This document shows positions 31,770 through 43,999 of a stretch of DNA of 64,000 bases, piece by piece; within the stretch, counting starts at the first letter, position 1, and each line of letters opens with the position of its first letter. Location of the stretch: NCBI GenBank assembly GCA_946800325.1, contig OX326958.1:64894366-64958365 (forward strand), read 5' to 3'. The translations under genes were made by a program, and so were the position numbers. The notes under the pieces were generated by a model that was not told where the DNA came from, did no database searches, and worked only from the letters and a program-made list of their open reading frames with translations. This DNA comes from Luzula sylvatica. Lineage: Eukaryota; Streptophyta; Magnoliopsida; Poales; Juncaceae.

Positions 31770-33400
31770 AAATTAATAATATATTTTAGTAAATTTAATC
31801 GTATATTCTGTTAAATTTAATCATATATTTTGCTAATTTCAATCATATATTTTGCTGAATTATATGAAATTAATGATCGTATTCATCGGATAATTAACTA
31901 TATTTTAATATATTCAATCGTATTATATTTTGCTAATTTCAATCATATATTTTGCTGAATTATATGAAATTAATAATCGTATTCATCGGATAATTAACTA
32001 TATTTTAATATATTCAATCGAATATTCCGTTAAATTTAATCATACATTTTGCTAAATTCAATCATATATTTTGCTGAATTATATGAAATTAATGATCGTA
32101 TTCATCGGATAATTAACTATATTTTAATAAATTCAATCGTATATTCTGTTAAATTTAATCATACATTTTGCTAAATTCAATCATATATTTTGCTGATTAT
32201 ATTAAATTAATGATCGTGTTCATCGGATAATTAACTATATTTTAGTAAATTCAATCGTATATTCTGTTTAAATTTAATGATACATTTTGCTAAATTCAAT
32301 CATATATTTTGCTGAATTATATGAAATTAATGATCGTATTCATTTGATAATTAACTATATTTTAATATATTCAATCGTATATTCTGTTAAATTTAATCAT
32401 ACATTTTGCTAAATTCAATCATATATTTCGCTGATTATATTAAATTAATGATCGTGTTCATCGGATCATTAACTATATTTTAATAAATTCAATCGTATAT
32501 TCTGTAAAATTTAATCATAAATTTTGCTAAATTCAATCATATATTTTGCTGATTTATATGAAATTAATGATCGTATTCATCGGATAATTAACTATATTTT
32601 AGTAAATTCAATCATATATTCTGTTAAATTTAATCATACATTTTTCTAAATTCAATTGTATATTTTGCTAAATTATATGAAATTAATAATCGTATTCATC
32701 GGATCATTAACTATATTTTAATAAATTCAATCGTATATTCTGTAAAATGTAATCATACATTTTGCTAAATTCAATCATATATTTTGCTGATTTATATGAA
32801 ATTAATGATCGTATTCATCGGATAATTAACTATATTTTAGTAAATTCAATCATATATTCTGTTAAATTTAATCATACATTTTTCTAAATTCAATCATATA
32901 TTTTGCTGAATTATATGAAATTAATGATCGTATTCATCGGATCATTAACTATATTTTAATAAATTCGATCGTATATTCCGTAATATTTAATCATATATTT
33001 TGCTAAATTCAATCATATATTTTGCTGAATTATATGAAATTAATGATATTATTCATCGGATAATTAACTATATTTTAGTAAATTCAATCGTATATTCTGT
33101 TAAATTTAATCATACATTTTGCTAAATTCAATCATATATTTTGCTGATTATATTAAATTAATGATCGTGTTCATCGGATAATTAACTATATTTTAGTAAA
33201 TTCGATCGTATATTCCGTTAAATTTAATCATACATTTTGCTAAATTCAATCATATATTTTGCTGAATTATATTAAATTAATGATCGTATTCATCGGATAA
33301 TTAACTATATTTTAATATGTTCAATCATATATTCTGTTAAATTTAGTCATATATTTTGCTAAATTCAATCATATATTTTGCTGAATTATATGAAATTAAT
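31770..33400. repeat. 119-bp satellite array, ~13-14 copies
   Basis: The key word ATTCATCGGATAATTAACTA recurs with a spacing of 117-120 bp (near 31880, 31980, 32099, 32217, 32337, 32455, 32574, 32693, 32812, 32931, 33050, 33167, 33287). The first interval is only about 100 bp. Each unit also contains three TTTTGCTAAATTCAATCATA-type sub-repeats, so there is an inner periodicity. AT-rich and non-coding. Confidence 0.95.
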
Positions 33401-33589
33401 TGAACATCGAGAAAAATTGGACATGAATTATACCAACATTGTACCGGTAATATTAAATTTGAAAGTGCAAAAAACATAAACACACGAATGGAACCAATAT
33501 GAAATCTAATTAACAAAAGCTTCAAATTCATATACATTACAAATTCCACAATCGTTACGTGTTCTTGGGACTATTATGAAACAAAAAAC

Positions 33590-33725
33590 AAGTTACGTGT
33601 TCTTGGGGTCACTGCCAGTAATAATCCGCCACTCCTCGAATTCCAAAGCAGGAAAACAAATCTTGAGCGGCATATTCGCAACGAGGTCCTCCCACTTCTC
33701 CTCAATGCGTCAATGGGCATATTGA
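33590..33725 (-). pseudogene. Captured exon fragment, minus strand, unidentified
   Basis: On the minus strand the sequence reads [20 protein letters not shown] then [16 protein letters not shown] without a stop, which has the look of conserved protein. I cannot name the family. It is opposite in orientation to the other captured pieces. Confidence 0.4.
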
Positions 33726-34339
33726 AAACAAGAGTGATTTAATTCAAGAATCAGTAAAACGTGACAGAAATTAGAGAATTTAGGTAGTAATTAGAGACTT
33801 ACTTCGAGAATTTAGGAGTAAAAGAGCGAGACAGTTCAGCGAGGTGTTAAAGAAAGCTCGGCGCTTCGGTGTTCACGAAGAGAGGCAGTAGAACTCGGCG
33901 AAAGAGAAGCTCTGGCGATGAAATCTCTAGCGAGAGAAATCTCAGAAAGAAAGGAAAGTCACAAACCCTTCATTGAGCAGAAATCTCTAGCGAGAGAAAT
34001 CTCAATCGAATTTTGGCTCTGAATCCAATAATAAACGAAAATTAGGCTTAATTGATTCATAAACAGAAATTCAAATTGACTACAGAAAAATCAGTCCCAA
34101 TTCGGCCAAAATCAGTCCCAATTCACGAAAATCAGCCCCAAATCGGGTTGAAATCAGGATCTCATTCGACAGAAGGGTAAAAAAGAGAGAGAAATATTAA
34201 CTTGTGCTTGGAGCGGATGCGCGATACAGTGGCTTCTTCAAAATCTAGGGTTTGGAGAAAGATTGGGCCAGCTCTTCAAAATCAGGATCTCCGGAGAAAG
34301 ATCGGGCCATAGTCGGAGAAAGAACGCTGTCGCAAGCCA

Positions 34340-34540
34340 GTTCCTCTCCGGCGATCAGTACCTTGGCGGCGTGGAGTCGACCAAGGGAAGAAAGACTAAC
34401 GTCTCGTTGTCGCGATCAGTACCTCTCCAGCGATCGGTTCCTCTCCGGCGATCAGTTCCTCTCCGGCGATCAGTACTGTACGAAGATGGCTTCACCTTTT
34501 CCTTCAATCGCTGCCGCGGATCTCTCCGGCGATCAGTACC
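34340..34540 (+). repeat. 18-bp minisatellite CCTCTCCGGCGATCAGTA
   Basis: Copies of TCCTCTCCGGCGATCAGT occur at about 34346, 34431, 34447, 34465 and, slightly changed, at 34415 and 34520. 33915-34010 contains a separate pair of AAATCTCTAGCGAGAGAAAT. The frames across it are repeat-driven; it may be a leader of a captured gene. Confidence 0.8.
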
Positions 34541-35385
34541 AGAAGTTAGAGGCGGAGACTCAGTGTAGAGCGAGAAGGAGAGAAGAAGGGTCGGGCTTGG
34601 GAATGGAATAATTACAAAATGACCCTTCAATTATAATGATTACTTTAAATTTTGTAAAATTACAAAAAAGTCCCTCCGCCTCTAGTTGTATTAATTTTTA
34701 GGTCCTTAGATTCGTTTTGTGGATTCTTTTTGTGGATTCTATTTAGCATTTCTATATATATATATATTATATATATATATATATATATAGATATTTATCT
34801 TCTAAGAAATAACTACATCATTTTTTTTTTTTGAAAAATAATAACGATATCATATAGTGCGAATTTCTTGGTGGTGGCCACTGACCAATTTCTAATAAAT
34901 CGAGAATATCATATTTGGGCATGACATGTATATGTATTCGATGGAAATAAGTGAGAGAATCAAGTTTGTTCAAAAGATAGAACATACATTATTGGATGCA
35001 TATAATACAAAATAACAAAAATGTTTTTGAGAAAAATAGAGTGGGCTCGGTGGGTCCCACATCTATTATTATATTAATAAGAAATTTTTTACAGCCTCTA
35101 ATAGGGTTAATTAATGAACCCTTAATCCAGACCATTAACCTTACTTTTCCCTAGTACTTAAACTCACCCAATAAACCAGAAAATACAGTCCCGACATTAA
35201 TAATTTGTACAATAAAACCCGCACTAACTTTCCCTGTTTCATTACTGATTCGATTTACTAGATTGCATACAAACCCAGAAACCAAATCTAAAATAGGACT
35301 AATATAAGTATTTGAAGTTGTTCACACACATTACCCACCCAGTAAGGAGCTCGTAGTTCACACACATTACCCACCCAGACGGATA

Positions 35386-35864
35386 ATGGACGGCTCTCTC
35401 TCGTCGCTTCTGAGGGAAATCACGGCGATTAACGACGGTTCTTTTTGTTTCTTTGATCAGGCGTCTCTCTCTCCTCCATCGGATCAGGTAAGGAACACCT
35501 TTTCTAGTTTTGTTGTGTATGTTATTTGAAGTTGTGATGTTATTTCGAATTATTGTAGTGCAATTTGAGGTTCTGGAATCAGGCGTGCCCTAATCGGTTT
35601 TTTTTGCTCGATTCTTGTGCTTTGTTGAGAAATTTGAATCAATTAAGGAGGTATACCTTTTGATTTGTGAGTTAATTAATGGCTGTAATCTGTCATGATG
35701 GTTGTAGTAGTCGTGTATCAATTAACTTTCGATTAATTGTTATGAAATGAAGCTCATCGTAATATTGAATTTCTCAAATTCAGGTGCTTTTTTGCAAAGA
35801 CACCGCACAAAATGACAGAATTAGTCGCGAAGGACATCATTTAGAAAGCTACCCCTGCAATTGA
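35386..35864 (+). CDS. Small spliced ORF, 60 aa, right-arm copy
   Basis: Exon 1 is 35386-35487 and exon 2 is 35784-35864, with the same GTAAGG donor and CAG acceptor as the left copy (minus strand, 19580-20058) and the same predicted peptide beginning MDGSLSSLLREITAINDG. No inactivating change separates the arms here, unlike in the 57-codon ORF. Family unknown. The start was chosen because it is the first ATG after the GC-rich leader and opens into an in-phase splice. Confidence 0.35.
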
Positions 35865-37439
35865 AAAATGTAACCACAATCTCTCCATATTTTTTGTACA
35901 ATATTTACGAATCTGTATTATTCCATATCTGATTAATGGGGAAATTTCGAAGAGACCCGAAATGTGAAGTTTTTGATGGTATTTTATGTGTTGTTGTTTT
36001 GCAGGTGAATTGAAAAGTTTTTGCTCGAATTCTTTGGCCGAATTCAATTTTTTCAGTCCATTTATGATGTCTACCGTTTGATTTCTCTCATTTTAGGTAT
36101 TTATGTTAATTTCCAGTCAATTAATTTGTATAATTGTATGATATTGTTCCCGCGAAATAATTTTGCATAATTTCAGGGACCTTGTGGTAATTAATGTGCT
36201 TTGAAAGTATGCCTTCATTTCTGACATCGAGTTAATTGACATATCAGGTTGTGTTTTTTAAAATTTGAAATTATGTTGTTTGCATATTTTTTAATTTGTT
36301 GTTTTTTGTGTAATATTTGTTGTTAATTTTCGTGAATAAATATATTTATATTATTGGTTACAAAAGAATTGTTGATATTAATTAATTATGGGTGTTGTGT
36401 ACATATGTGCAATTAATTGATGTCTTCAATTTGTTTTACTTATGTAACTATAAGCTCGATGAACCATTAATTATTTACTTGAAATTGAACTCCTATAATT
36501 ATTACAAAAACATTAAAAAAAAACTATAAGTTCAACATTAATTACTAAAACATTAAAAAAACCATTAATTTCCCGCTTCACGAGCCCTGTTCTCTCCTCT
36601 CTACTTCACCTCCAACTGTAAAAATTTACACATAAACCCATCATTAATTACAAATAAAAAACACTAATAAACTTCAGCAATCATTAATTATAGTTTTAAA
36701 AAATACGAATTTCAATTAACGAAGGTACAATTTCTGAAGAATTTGAACTTGAACAAGTATGAATCGAGTAGAAAATGCAAGCAGCGAGGGGTAAATATGT
36801 CATTTCCCGCTTCACGAGCCCCCTTCTCTGCTCTCTACTTCACTTCCAACTATAAAAATTTACAAATAAACCCATCATTAATTACAAATAAAAAACCCTA
36901 ATAAACTTCAACAATCATTAAATTGGTTTAATAAAGATAGCAGCACATTCATGAAAGCCTTTGCAAATTAATCCTAAAATCAGTTAACCCAAATCAGCGA
37001 ATCACAATAGTGAGGAAATTCATTGAATTAACCATTAATTAAAATGAATTATAGAAAATCGGTTAACCATGAACTAAAAAAAAAAAAGCATTGATTAACC
37101 TGAAATTTAAAGTAATTATATATTTCATGCAAAATTAAGCTTAAATGAGTAAGGTACCAGTACCAGCAATTGATCCAAGGCAAAAACAGTACCGAAATCA
37201 CCAGTAAAACCCCATCAATCAACAGTTCATTCAATAATTAACATTAAAATCAATAATTGGTTAAATAAAAGTACAAAAATTGAAGAATCAACAACACAAT
37301 ATGGAGATGTTTGTGTTGAAATCTGGTGGCAAAGTAGAATTTCCCTTATGGAAATGCATGTCCCTTTAAATATTTGAAATTACGTTTTAGTCCTTTTGTA
37401 TTATAATTTGGTCCCTGATTTTTTTTTTTTTTTTGCAAA

Positions 37440-38380
37440 TCTATTTCTTTTTTTTACCTCATAATTGTGTAATTGCTCCACTATGCCAGATTGAGTCTAC
37501 AAAAAAATTAAATTATTCTTTTGTCGTCGTTTTACAAATAAGCACCTGAAAAAGTTAAAAATTACCTTAATATGGTAAGTAGTGGGCGACGAATCCCCGA
37601 AGCAAGTCTCTAACTCGCAAACTCCAATTCGGCTTCTCGTCCTTTACAATGCGAAGAGAGAGTTTGACTCGCGCCACTGCCAAACAGAAACACAAACTAA
37701 AAATCATCAAAATTAATCTTAAAAAACTTGAAAAGAAAAAAAATGAAAACTTACAATTATGGCTTTGCATCCAAGACAACGGCGAAATTTCATAATTCCA
37801 CTATTCGAAGGAGTCGAAATCAACACGGCCCTTGTGTGACTTCCATGCAGCAATTCTCTACTCGCTTTTTCAAAATCGATTTGAATATTCTCAAAAGCGG
37901 CTGAAATTAATATTTTTTATTTTACAATTAAATCCATGTATTATGCAAAAATTGCGAAAAGAGATGCGTACCAAAAAATTCAAGTCCAGCCTGTTCGAGA
38001 TAATTTCGAACTATCCTGCAAAAAGAAGTATTTTCAGAATAACAAATGTGAATCACGATGCACGAATCTGAATGCAACAAAATCAAAAGGTTAAAACACC
38101 ACAAAAAAAAAGCAAAATTTTACCAAGAGGGCTTGAAATCTGGCAATAAAGTATCTAATTAGGCGTGCCCAGATTCCTATAATTTATACAACACAAAATC
38201 ATAAAAAAGTTATATTTACATTTACACAAATAAGGGTTAAATTAAACGAAATACAATTTGAAGAAACTGAATTCACATAATCAGGGGTAAAAAGGTAATA
38301 TTTACTCCATGCTTGAAGGCTCTGACATGGATGGCGAAAGCCATAACAACGCCGTAATCGTCGAGCTCGAGACATTTATT
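37440..38380 (-). pseudogene. Decayed multi-exon gene of unknown family, right-arm copy
   Basis: The reverse copy of the blocks at 17063-17990, with identical short frames such as KLSLRIVKDEKPNWSLRVRD. The same phase break is present, so the damage predates the duplication. One difference is CATGGAGTAAAT (with TTGAAGG) versus the left TCATGGAGTAAAT flank near 38310. Confidence 0.45.
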
Positions 38381-38454
38381 ACGCTTATCAAGGAGTATAT
38401 TTTGCGGCTTTAAATCTCAGTGAAGGACCTGTGCAAGTGACAATGCAAGAAACG

Positions 38455-38640
38455 CTGTAACCTGAAATACAATTGAAGAAATGCTGTAACCTGAATACGA
38501 TTGAAGAAACGACGTAACCTGAAATACAATTGAAGAAACGCTGTAACCTGAAATACAATTGAAGAAATGCTGTAACCTGAATACGATTGAAGAAACGACG
38601 TAATCTGAAATACAATTGAAGAAACAATGTAACCTGAAAT
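38455..38640 (-). repeat. Splice-acceptor-like minisatellite, right arm
   Basis: The same six to seven units as at 16803-16990, reading CTGAAATACAATTGAAGAAA on the plus strand. Confidence 0.85.
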
Positions 38641-39015
38641 AGAAGAAATTAAGTAGAAAGCAAGCAGTCAAAATGGGACTTGTTCACAAATTGATAAAAT
38701 ATGCCAGGTATTGATGTAGATCTCCAACGGTCATAAATAAATAGGAAATAAGAAAAATAGAAGTGGAGAAATGAATTACTCAGTGAATCTAAAAAAACAG
38801 GTATAAATAAATAGGCTATAAGAGAAGTATCCAGATCTCCAACGGTCATATTCAAAATTCGAACGTTAAGAATCCGAACGTTGGGATTGCGGAGCTGGAT
38901 CTAGATCTTCTGACCGTTAGACGCATATGTTATCTCCTCTATATAAGCAAGCCCCTTCATTCTCTCTCGCCAATTGCCGTTTTCAGATCTAATTTCTAGC
39001 GAGAGAGAGCGAGAG

Positions 39016-39053
<38 letters not shown>

Positions 39054-39150
39054 GAGAGAGAGAGAGAGAGAGAGAGTCGAAACTTACATCAGAACGCTTC
39101 CTCTCCAGTCGCGTCTAAGTCTGTATCGATTTATCGAAGAAGCTCCAGCA

Positions 39151-39987
39151 ATGGAGAATGATTACCCTCCTGCGACAATGGAGAGTCACTATCCCAAAGA
39201 TGGTTAAACGGCAGAGAGGCAACAACAGAGATTCCGACCGCCAAGCAGAAAACAAGCAGGTATATGCAGTTTTCTTCTTCAATTTCGTCTCTTTTTGATG
39301 TCTTTTTGGTTTCTCCTTTCTACCGTGAGCTTGGCATGCGTGGCCTTTCCTGCAACAATGGTTTTTTATGATTTTCTTTGTTGCTTATTAGTAAGTAATT
39401 CATTGTTTTTCACCGTTATACCATTTTCCTTCTTATTTGAATATTTGCACTAGATATTTGGTTAATGTCTGTCCTGCTAAAACCTCTTTGATTAAATGCT
39501 TTTATTACAAGATGTGCTAATTTGTTTTTACTCCATTTGTTAATTATGTGTTCTAAGATAAATTTGACAAAAAATACGTGTATTTGTCTAGATATTTTTT
39601 ATGATTTTTTGTTGCTAAATAGTATATTTATGGTTGCATATAATTGGCCTTTTTTCCCTTCTGATTGTGGCTTTTTCCTCCTGATAATTGGCCTTTGTTG
39701 CTAAATACGTGTATTTATGGTTGCATATAATTGGCCTTTTTTCCCTTCTGATTGTGGCTTTTTCCTCCTGATAATTGGCCTTTGTTGCTAAATACGTGTA
39801 TTTATGGTTGCATATAATTGGCCTTTTTTCCCTTCTGATTGTGTCATTCTAATTTGTGTGAGACATGTGTTTATATTTTTATCATAAATGTGCTGACTTC
39901 ATTTTATCCATTTATTAATTAGGTGGTCTCAAAGAATTTGACAAGATATTTGAACCGGAGAAACAACATCGTGAAGGCCAAAAGTGA
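39151..39987 (+). pseudogene. 57-codon ORF, right-arm copy with nonsense mutation
   Basis: Exons 39151-39259 and 39923-39987 keep the splice signals of the left copy. However, codon 19 is TAA (39205-39207) where the left arm has TTA (Leu), truncating the peptide after MENDYPPATMESHYPKDG. The GA-rich leader is longer (39001-39077) and has an AGAGCG interruption. The substitution is a single T to A change; the promoter TATA box is still present. The left arm therefore holds the only full-length copy here. Confidence 0.5.
39640..39845. repeat. 87-88 bp tandem repeat, right arm
   Basis: The reverse complement of the array at 15624-15850: GGTTGCATATAATTGGCC with TTCCCTTCTGATTGTGGC repeated. Confidence 0.88.
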
Positions 39988-40044
39988 AACACATACTCGC
40001 ATGCACGCTTGGGCAGAACAGGAAATTTAATGGCCGTATTTGTG

Positions 40045-40222
40045 ATTTTGTGTGTGTGTGTGATTGTAAGGTGTGTGTGTGTGTGTATGTGTGATTGTAA
40101 TGTGTGTGGCTGTGTGTGTATGTGTGATTGTAATGTGTGTGGCTGTGTGTGTGATTGTAAGGTGTGTGTGTGTGTGTGATTGTAACGTGTGTGTGGCTGT
40201 GTGTGTGTGTGTGTGATTGTAA

Positions 40223-40255
<33 letters not shown>
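40045..40255. repeat. (TG)n/(GA)n compound array, right arm
   Basis: The reverse counterpart of 15166-15415; GTGTGTGTG tracts are broken by ATTGTAATGTGTG and end in a short GA run. It is shorter than the left array. Confidence 0.9.
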
Positions 40256-40256
<1 letters not shown>

Positions 40257-40269
40257 TCGGGAAGGCGGT

Positions 40270-40985
40270 CCGGCCCAAAAAAGCCGGGCCTCAGGGGTTC
40301 CGGCCCAAAAAGGGGTCGGGCCTCGGGGGGTCCGGCCCAAAAAAGGGTACGGGCCTCGGGAGGTCTGGCCCAAAAGGGGGCCAGGCCTCGGGGTGGGGGG
40401 TCCGGCCCAAAAAGGGGGCCGGGCCTCGGGAGGGGGGTCCGCTCCAAAAAGGGGGCCGGGCCTCGGGGGGGAGTCCGGCCCAAAAAGGGGGCCGGGCCTG
40501 GGGGGGGGGGGGTTCGGCCCAAAAAGGGGGCCGGGCCTGGGGGGGTCCGGCCCAAAAAGGGGCCCGGGCCCCTCGGTGGGGGGTCCGGCCCAAAAAGGGG
40601 GCCGGGCCTCGGGGCCTCGCGGGGGGGGGGGGGGTTCCGGCCCAAAAAGGGGGCCGGGCCTGGGGGGGTCCGGCCCAAAAAGGGGGGCCGGGCCTCGGGG
40701 GGGGGGGGGTCCGGCCCAAAAAGGGGGCCGGGCCTCTGGGGGGGTCCGGCCCAAAAAGGGGGCCGGGCCTCTGGGTGGGGGGGTCCAAAAGGGCCGGGCC
40801 TCTGGGTGGGGGGGTCCAAAAGGGCCGGGCCTCTGGGTGGGGGGGGGGGTCCGGCCCAAAAAGGGGGCCGGGCCAGGGGTCCGGCCCAAAAAGGGGGCCG
40901 GGCCTCGGGGGGGGTCCGGCCCAAAAAGGGGGTCGGGGCCTCGGGGGGGGGGGGGGGGTTCCGGCCCAAAAAGGGGGCCTGGTTC
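40270..40985. repeat. G-rich minisatellite, right arm
   Basis: The reverse counterpart of 14540-15160, expanded to about 715 bp. It contains variant units absent on the left, such as three CTCTGGGTGGGGGGG-type units at 40765-40850. Long glycine-rich frames here are a by-product of the stop-free unit. Confidence 0.9.
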
Positions 40986-41639
40986 CGGCTAGGTGTGTTC
41001 ATTAGGGTTTTTTTAGTTATTCATTAAATTCACACGCCAATGTTATGGTTTAAAATTATTAATGTATCAATTAACATGTCAATTAACAATTAATTATGTC
41101 AATTGAATATACTAATTAATGTATCAATTAAACATGTCAATGAGAAGAAATGGAGCCACATAAAAAATTAATACTTCAAAAATTAATACGTGAGACCAAA
41201 ACCAGGGGTTAATGCATTTATTTGATAGCTTTTTTTTTTTTTTGAAAACAGGTTCCCATTTTTGCCCTTGTATTCTTTATTGAAAATTAATGTTTTTTAA
41301 TATATAATCATATTATGCGCAATTTAAGGACAGGATAATTATGTTAAATATTTCTGTGTAATATGGGAGATGTATCTTAATTTAGGGGATGTCTATTGAT
41401 GATAGATAAAGATGTGTGTTTCTTGGGGATGCATAGAATTACTATATATATCAATGTATGTATGCAACGAATTAAGAGGGAAGAAATAATGAAGAAAATA
41501 AAATTCTCTGCAGCCCTCTCTCTCCGTGTGTTCCTCTCTGTTGGTTCTTCCATTAATATATTTTAGTGTGTTTGTTAATGATCCCCCAAATACAAATCCT
41601 GAAAATCTCTTCAATCAAAATAATAATTTCAAACCTCCA

Positions 41640-42200
41640 AAATCCCAACGTTCTTGTCTGGTGTAGCTTGCTAATAGAGGACAATTTAGGAATTTTGTAA
41701 TTTTAGTTTGTTTTGCCCAGAGAGAGAATTTGTGCTTGTGACGGCTTTATAAATTTGTTTCTCGTCAAATTTTGAAAACTAATCATATTTCTAGGTGGAA
41801 TTTGACATGTACCGTGACAAAAGCTCATAATATCATTCATATTTACCACTTCAAAATGGGAAATATCATGGATAGCTCTACATAAAATAAGAAATGTCAT
41901 CATTATCCCTCCATATTTCCTTTTCCCTAAATTATTTTGGGGATTATTATTCTTAAAATTCATCTTTTTTAAAAAATAATACTACATCAAATGGAATGTA
42001 AATTGAACAGGACATAGTTGAGTGAAATGAAATTTAAAAAATCAAAAACATTATGGCGGCAAATGAGGTAATGTGAATCAAATGTACTCGAACGAAACAA
42101 GGAAATCCCTAACTGAACTGGTCATATTTATTAAAAGTTGTCTCTAATTCTCAACTACCTAAATGAAATGGAACAAAAGAGAATAAAAAGTCGACAAAAA
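41640..42200 (+). repeat. Dispersed repeat portion within the right arm
   Basis: This part of the arm has extra partial copies outside the duplication at 11540-12060 and 22590-22850, all in the plus orientation. The family looks like a transposable element but no termini were resolved. Confidence 0.65.
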
Positions 42201-42384
42201 CAAATAATTCGAAGCAAAATAATCCCTAAATTAAATAAATTTAAACATTCAGAGGAACTCCTTATTCAGAGGAAACAAATAATTTGAGGCTGCCTTTTGA
42301 GAATTGGGCTCCATTTACTAAATAAAAACAGCCACATCTTGCAATTCCCTTAAAACGCTTCGTCCACCTTCTTCAACAGAGATG

Positions 42385-42930
42385 TTTTTTTTTTGAAGGA
42401 ATACCCAAAGAGGGCATTCTGTCTTTTTTATAAATAAGAAAAAGTTGTGGATTTACATGGATATGAATAATCGTAAAGTGAGAGAAAAAGTGAACCTAAA
42501 ACTATTATCTAATTTCTACGTTTTACACAACGTAAAACGCTTCATCTTGAGTACGTTGACCGTTTTGTGGTATTTTCACAGTGGCTCTCTTCCACGTGAC
42601 GGCCTCCGTAATTGCTTTGTCCGCTAGTTGTGATGGATTGGTTTTCGAGGCTCGGAATATTCTTCCGTTTCTTTCTTTCCATATTTGCCAAGTAGTGGAT
42701 GCCCATATTAGATCCCAATCTCGTTTCATTTCCGCACTCATTTTGTTCCTATTGAAGCACCACGTTTCATCCAAGGTTTGTTTGGGTTCGAATCTCCCCG
42801 GTACCAAAGTTTTTCTTTCTATTATTCTCCATACCGCCAATGTGTAGGGACAGTGTGCTAGTAAGTGAATCGCCGTCTCGGGTCGATTGCATAGCTCGCA
42901 TAATCCTTGATTCGGCACTCAAATACAACT
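42385..42930 (-). mobile_element. 5'-truncated LINE 3' end with 14-bp TSD
   Basis: Minus-strand frame 42918-42523 reads CELCNRPETAIHLLAHCPY, then WQIWKERNGRIF, the zf-RVT C-terminal zinc-finger region of plant L1-type ORF2. A poly(A) remnant of 10 (T on plus, 42385-42394) marks the 3' end. CTTCAACAGAGATG flanks it at 42371-42384 and 42931-42944, a clean 14-bp target duplication. Only about 130 codons of ORF2 remain, so it is dead on arrival. It sits exactly at the outer boundary of the right arm. Confidence 0.93.
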
Positions 42931-43019
42931 CTTCAACAGAGATGTTAGGCAGCCCGCACTAAAAAACCCCCAAACATCCCCCACTCATTATTTGGTCATT
43001 AATTTTCCTAATTAGATAT

Positions 43020-43275
43020 TAACGATCCGAAATCGAGTGACCCGAAAACCGAACGACCCAAAACCGAATGACCCGAAAATCGAAATGATCCGAAATCGAA
43101 TGATCTAAAACCGAATGATCCGAAATCGAATGATTCGAAAACCGAAACGATCCGAACCCGAACAACTCGGGACCCAAACGACTTGCGACCCGAACAACCC
43201 AATGACCCGAATGATTCGCAATCCGAAACGATCCGAATTCGAAATGACCCGATTCGAACCTGACCCGACCCGACC
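43020..43275. repeat. 16-bp-type minisatellite (CCGAAATCGAATGATC)
   Basis: About 15 imperfect units of CCGAAAWCGAATGAYC form, ending in GACCCGACCCGACCCG. It keeps frames open on both strands, producing spurious ORFs rich in R/G/S. Confidence 0.8.
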
Positions 43276-43469
43276 CGTCCGATTGTCACTTTTATTTGGC
43301 GGTGATGGGAAGTAATTCATAGGTGATGGGGGTGGTGCCATTTGGAAGAAAATTCGACCGAGTGCGTCTTCTGGGCCATTCATCTCGTTGTGCATATGGG
43401 CCTCGTCATCTGTTGAGCAATGAATTGTAGACTCGCCAAAGGAAATTGGCAGCCTCAAATTTTCAGGCC

Positions 43470-43983
<514 letters not shown>

Positions 43984-43999
43984 GGGGATCACAGTAACA

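Larger units (their letters stand above)
29527..34752. mobile_element. Gene-capturing Mutator-like element (Pack-MULE type)
   Basis: This segment is exactly what the right arm has and the left arm lacks, and it splits a (TA)n tract. Its ends are inverted relatives: the left reads TGCTAAGGAGAATCCGCAAA then GAATCCAC, and the reversed right reads TGCTAAATAGAATCCACAAA then GAATCCAC. Further in, GGAGGGGCCTTTTTGTAATTTT matches, reversed, GGAGGGACTTTTTTGTAATTTT. The TSD is hidden in the TA tract. The contents are fragments of RPA2, a RuvB-like ATPase, an acidic exon, a coiled-coil exon, a minus-strand exon at 33600-33720, and a 119-bp satellite. No transposase is visible. Long degenerate TIRs plus captured host exons fit a Pack-MULE; the class is inferred. 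Confidence 0.8.
29311..42375 (-). repeat. Right arm of the large inverted duplication
   Basis: The reverse complement of 12981-20876, interrupted by a 5.2-kb MULE at 29527-34752. It reads from TACAATATACAACTCG at 29311 to CCACCTTCTTCAA at 42375. It has a nonsense change in the 57-codon ORF and extra repeat units in the GC minisatellite, and lacks the hAT MITE of the left arm. Its outer end abuts a LINE fragment. Confidence 0.93.

Noticed and set aside
31770..33400. CRISPR-like array
   Set aside because: Units are contiguous 119-bp satellites without unique spacers, in a plant nuclear context.
43008..43458. Arg/Ser/Gly-rich ORFs on both strands
   Set aside because: Products of the CCGAAATCGAATGATC minisatellite; composition follows the repeat unit.
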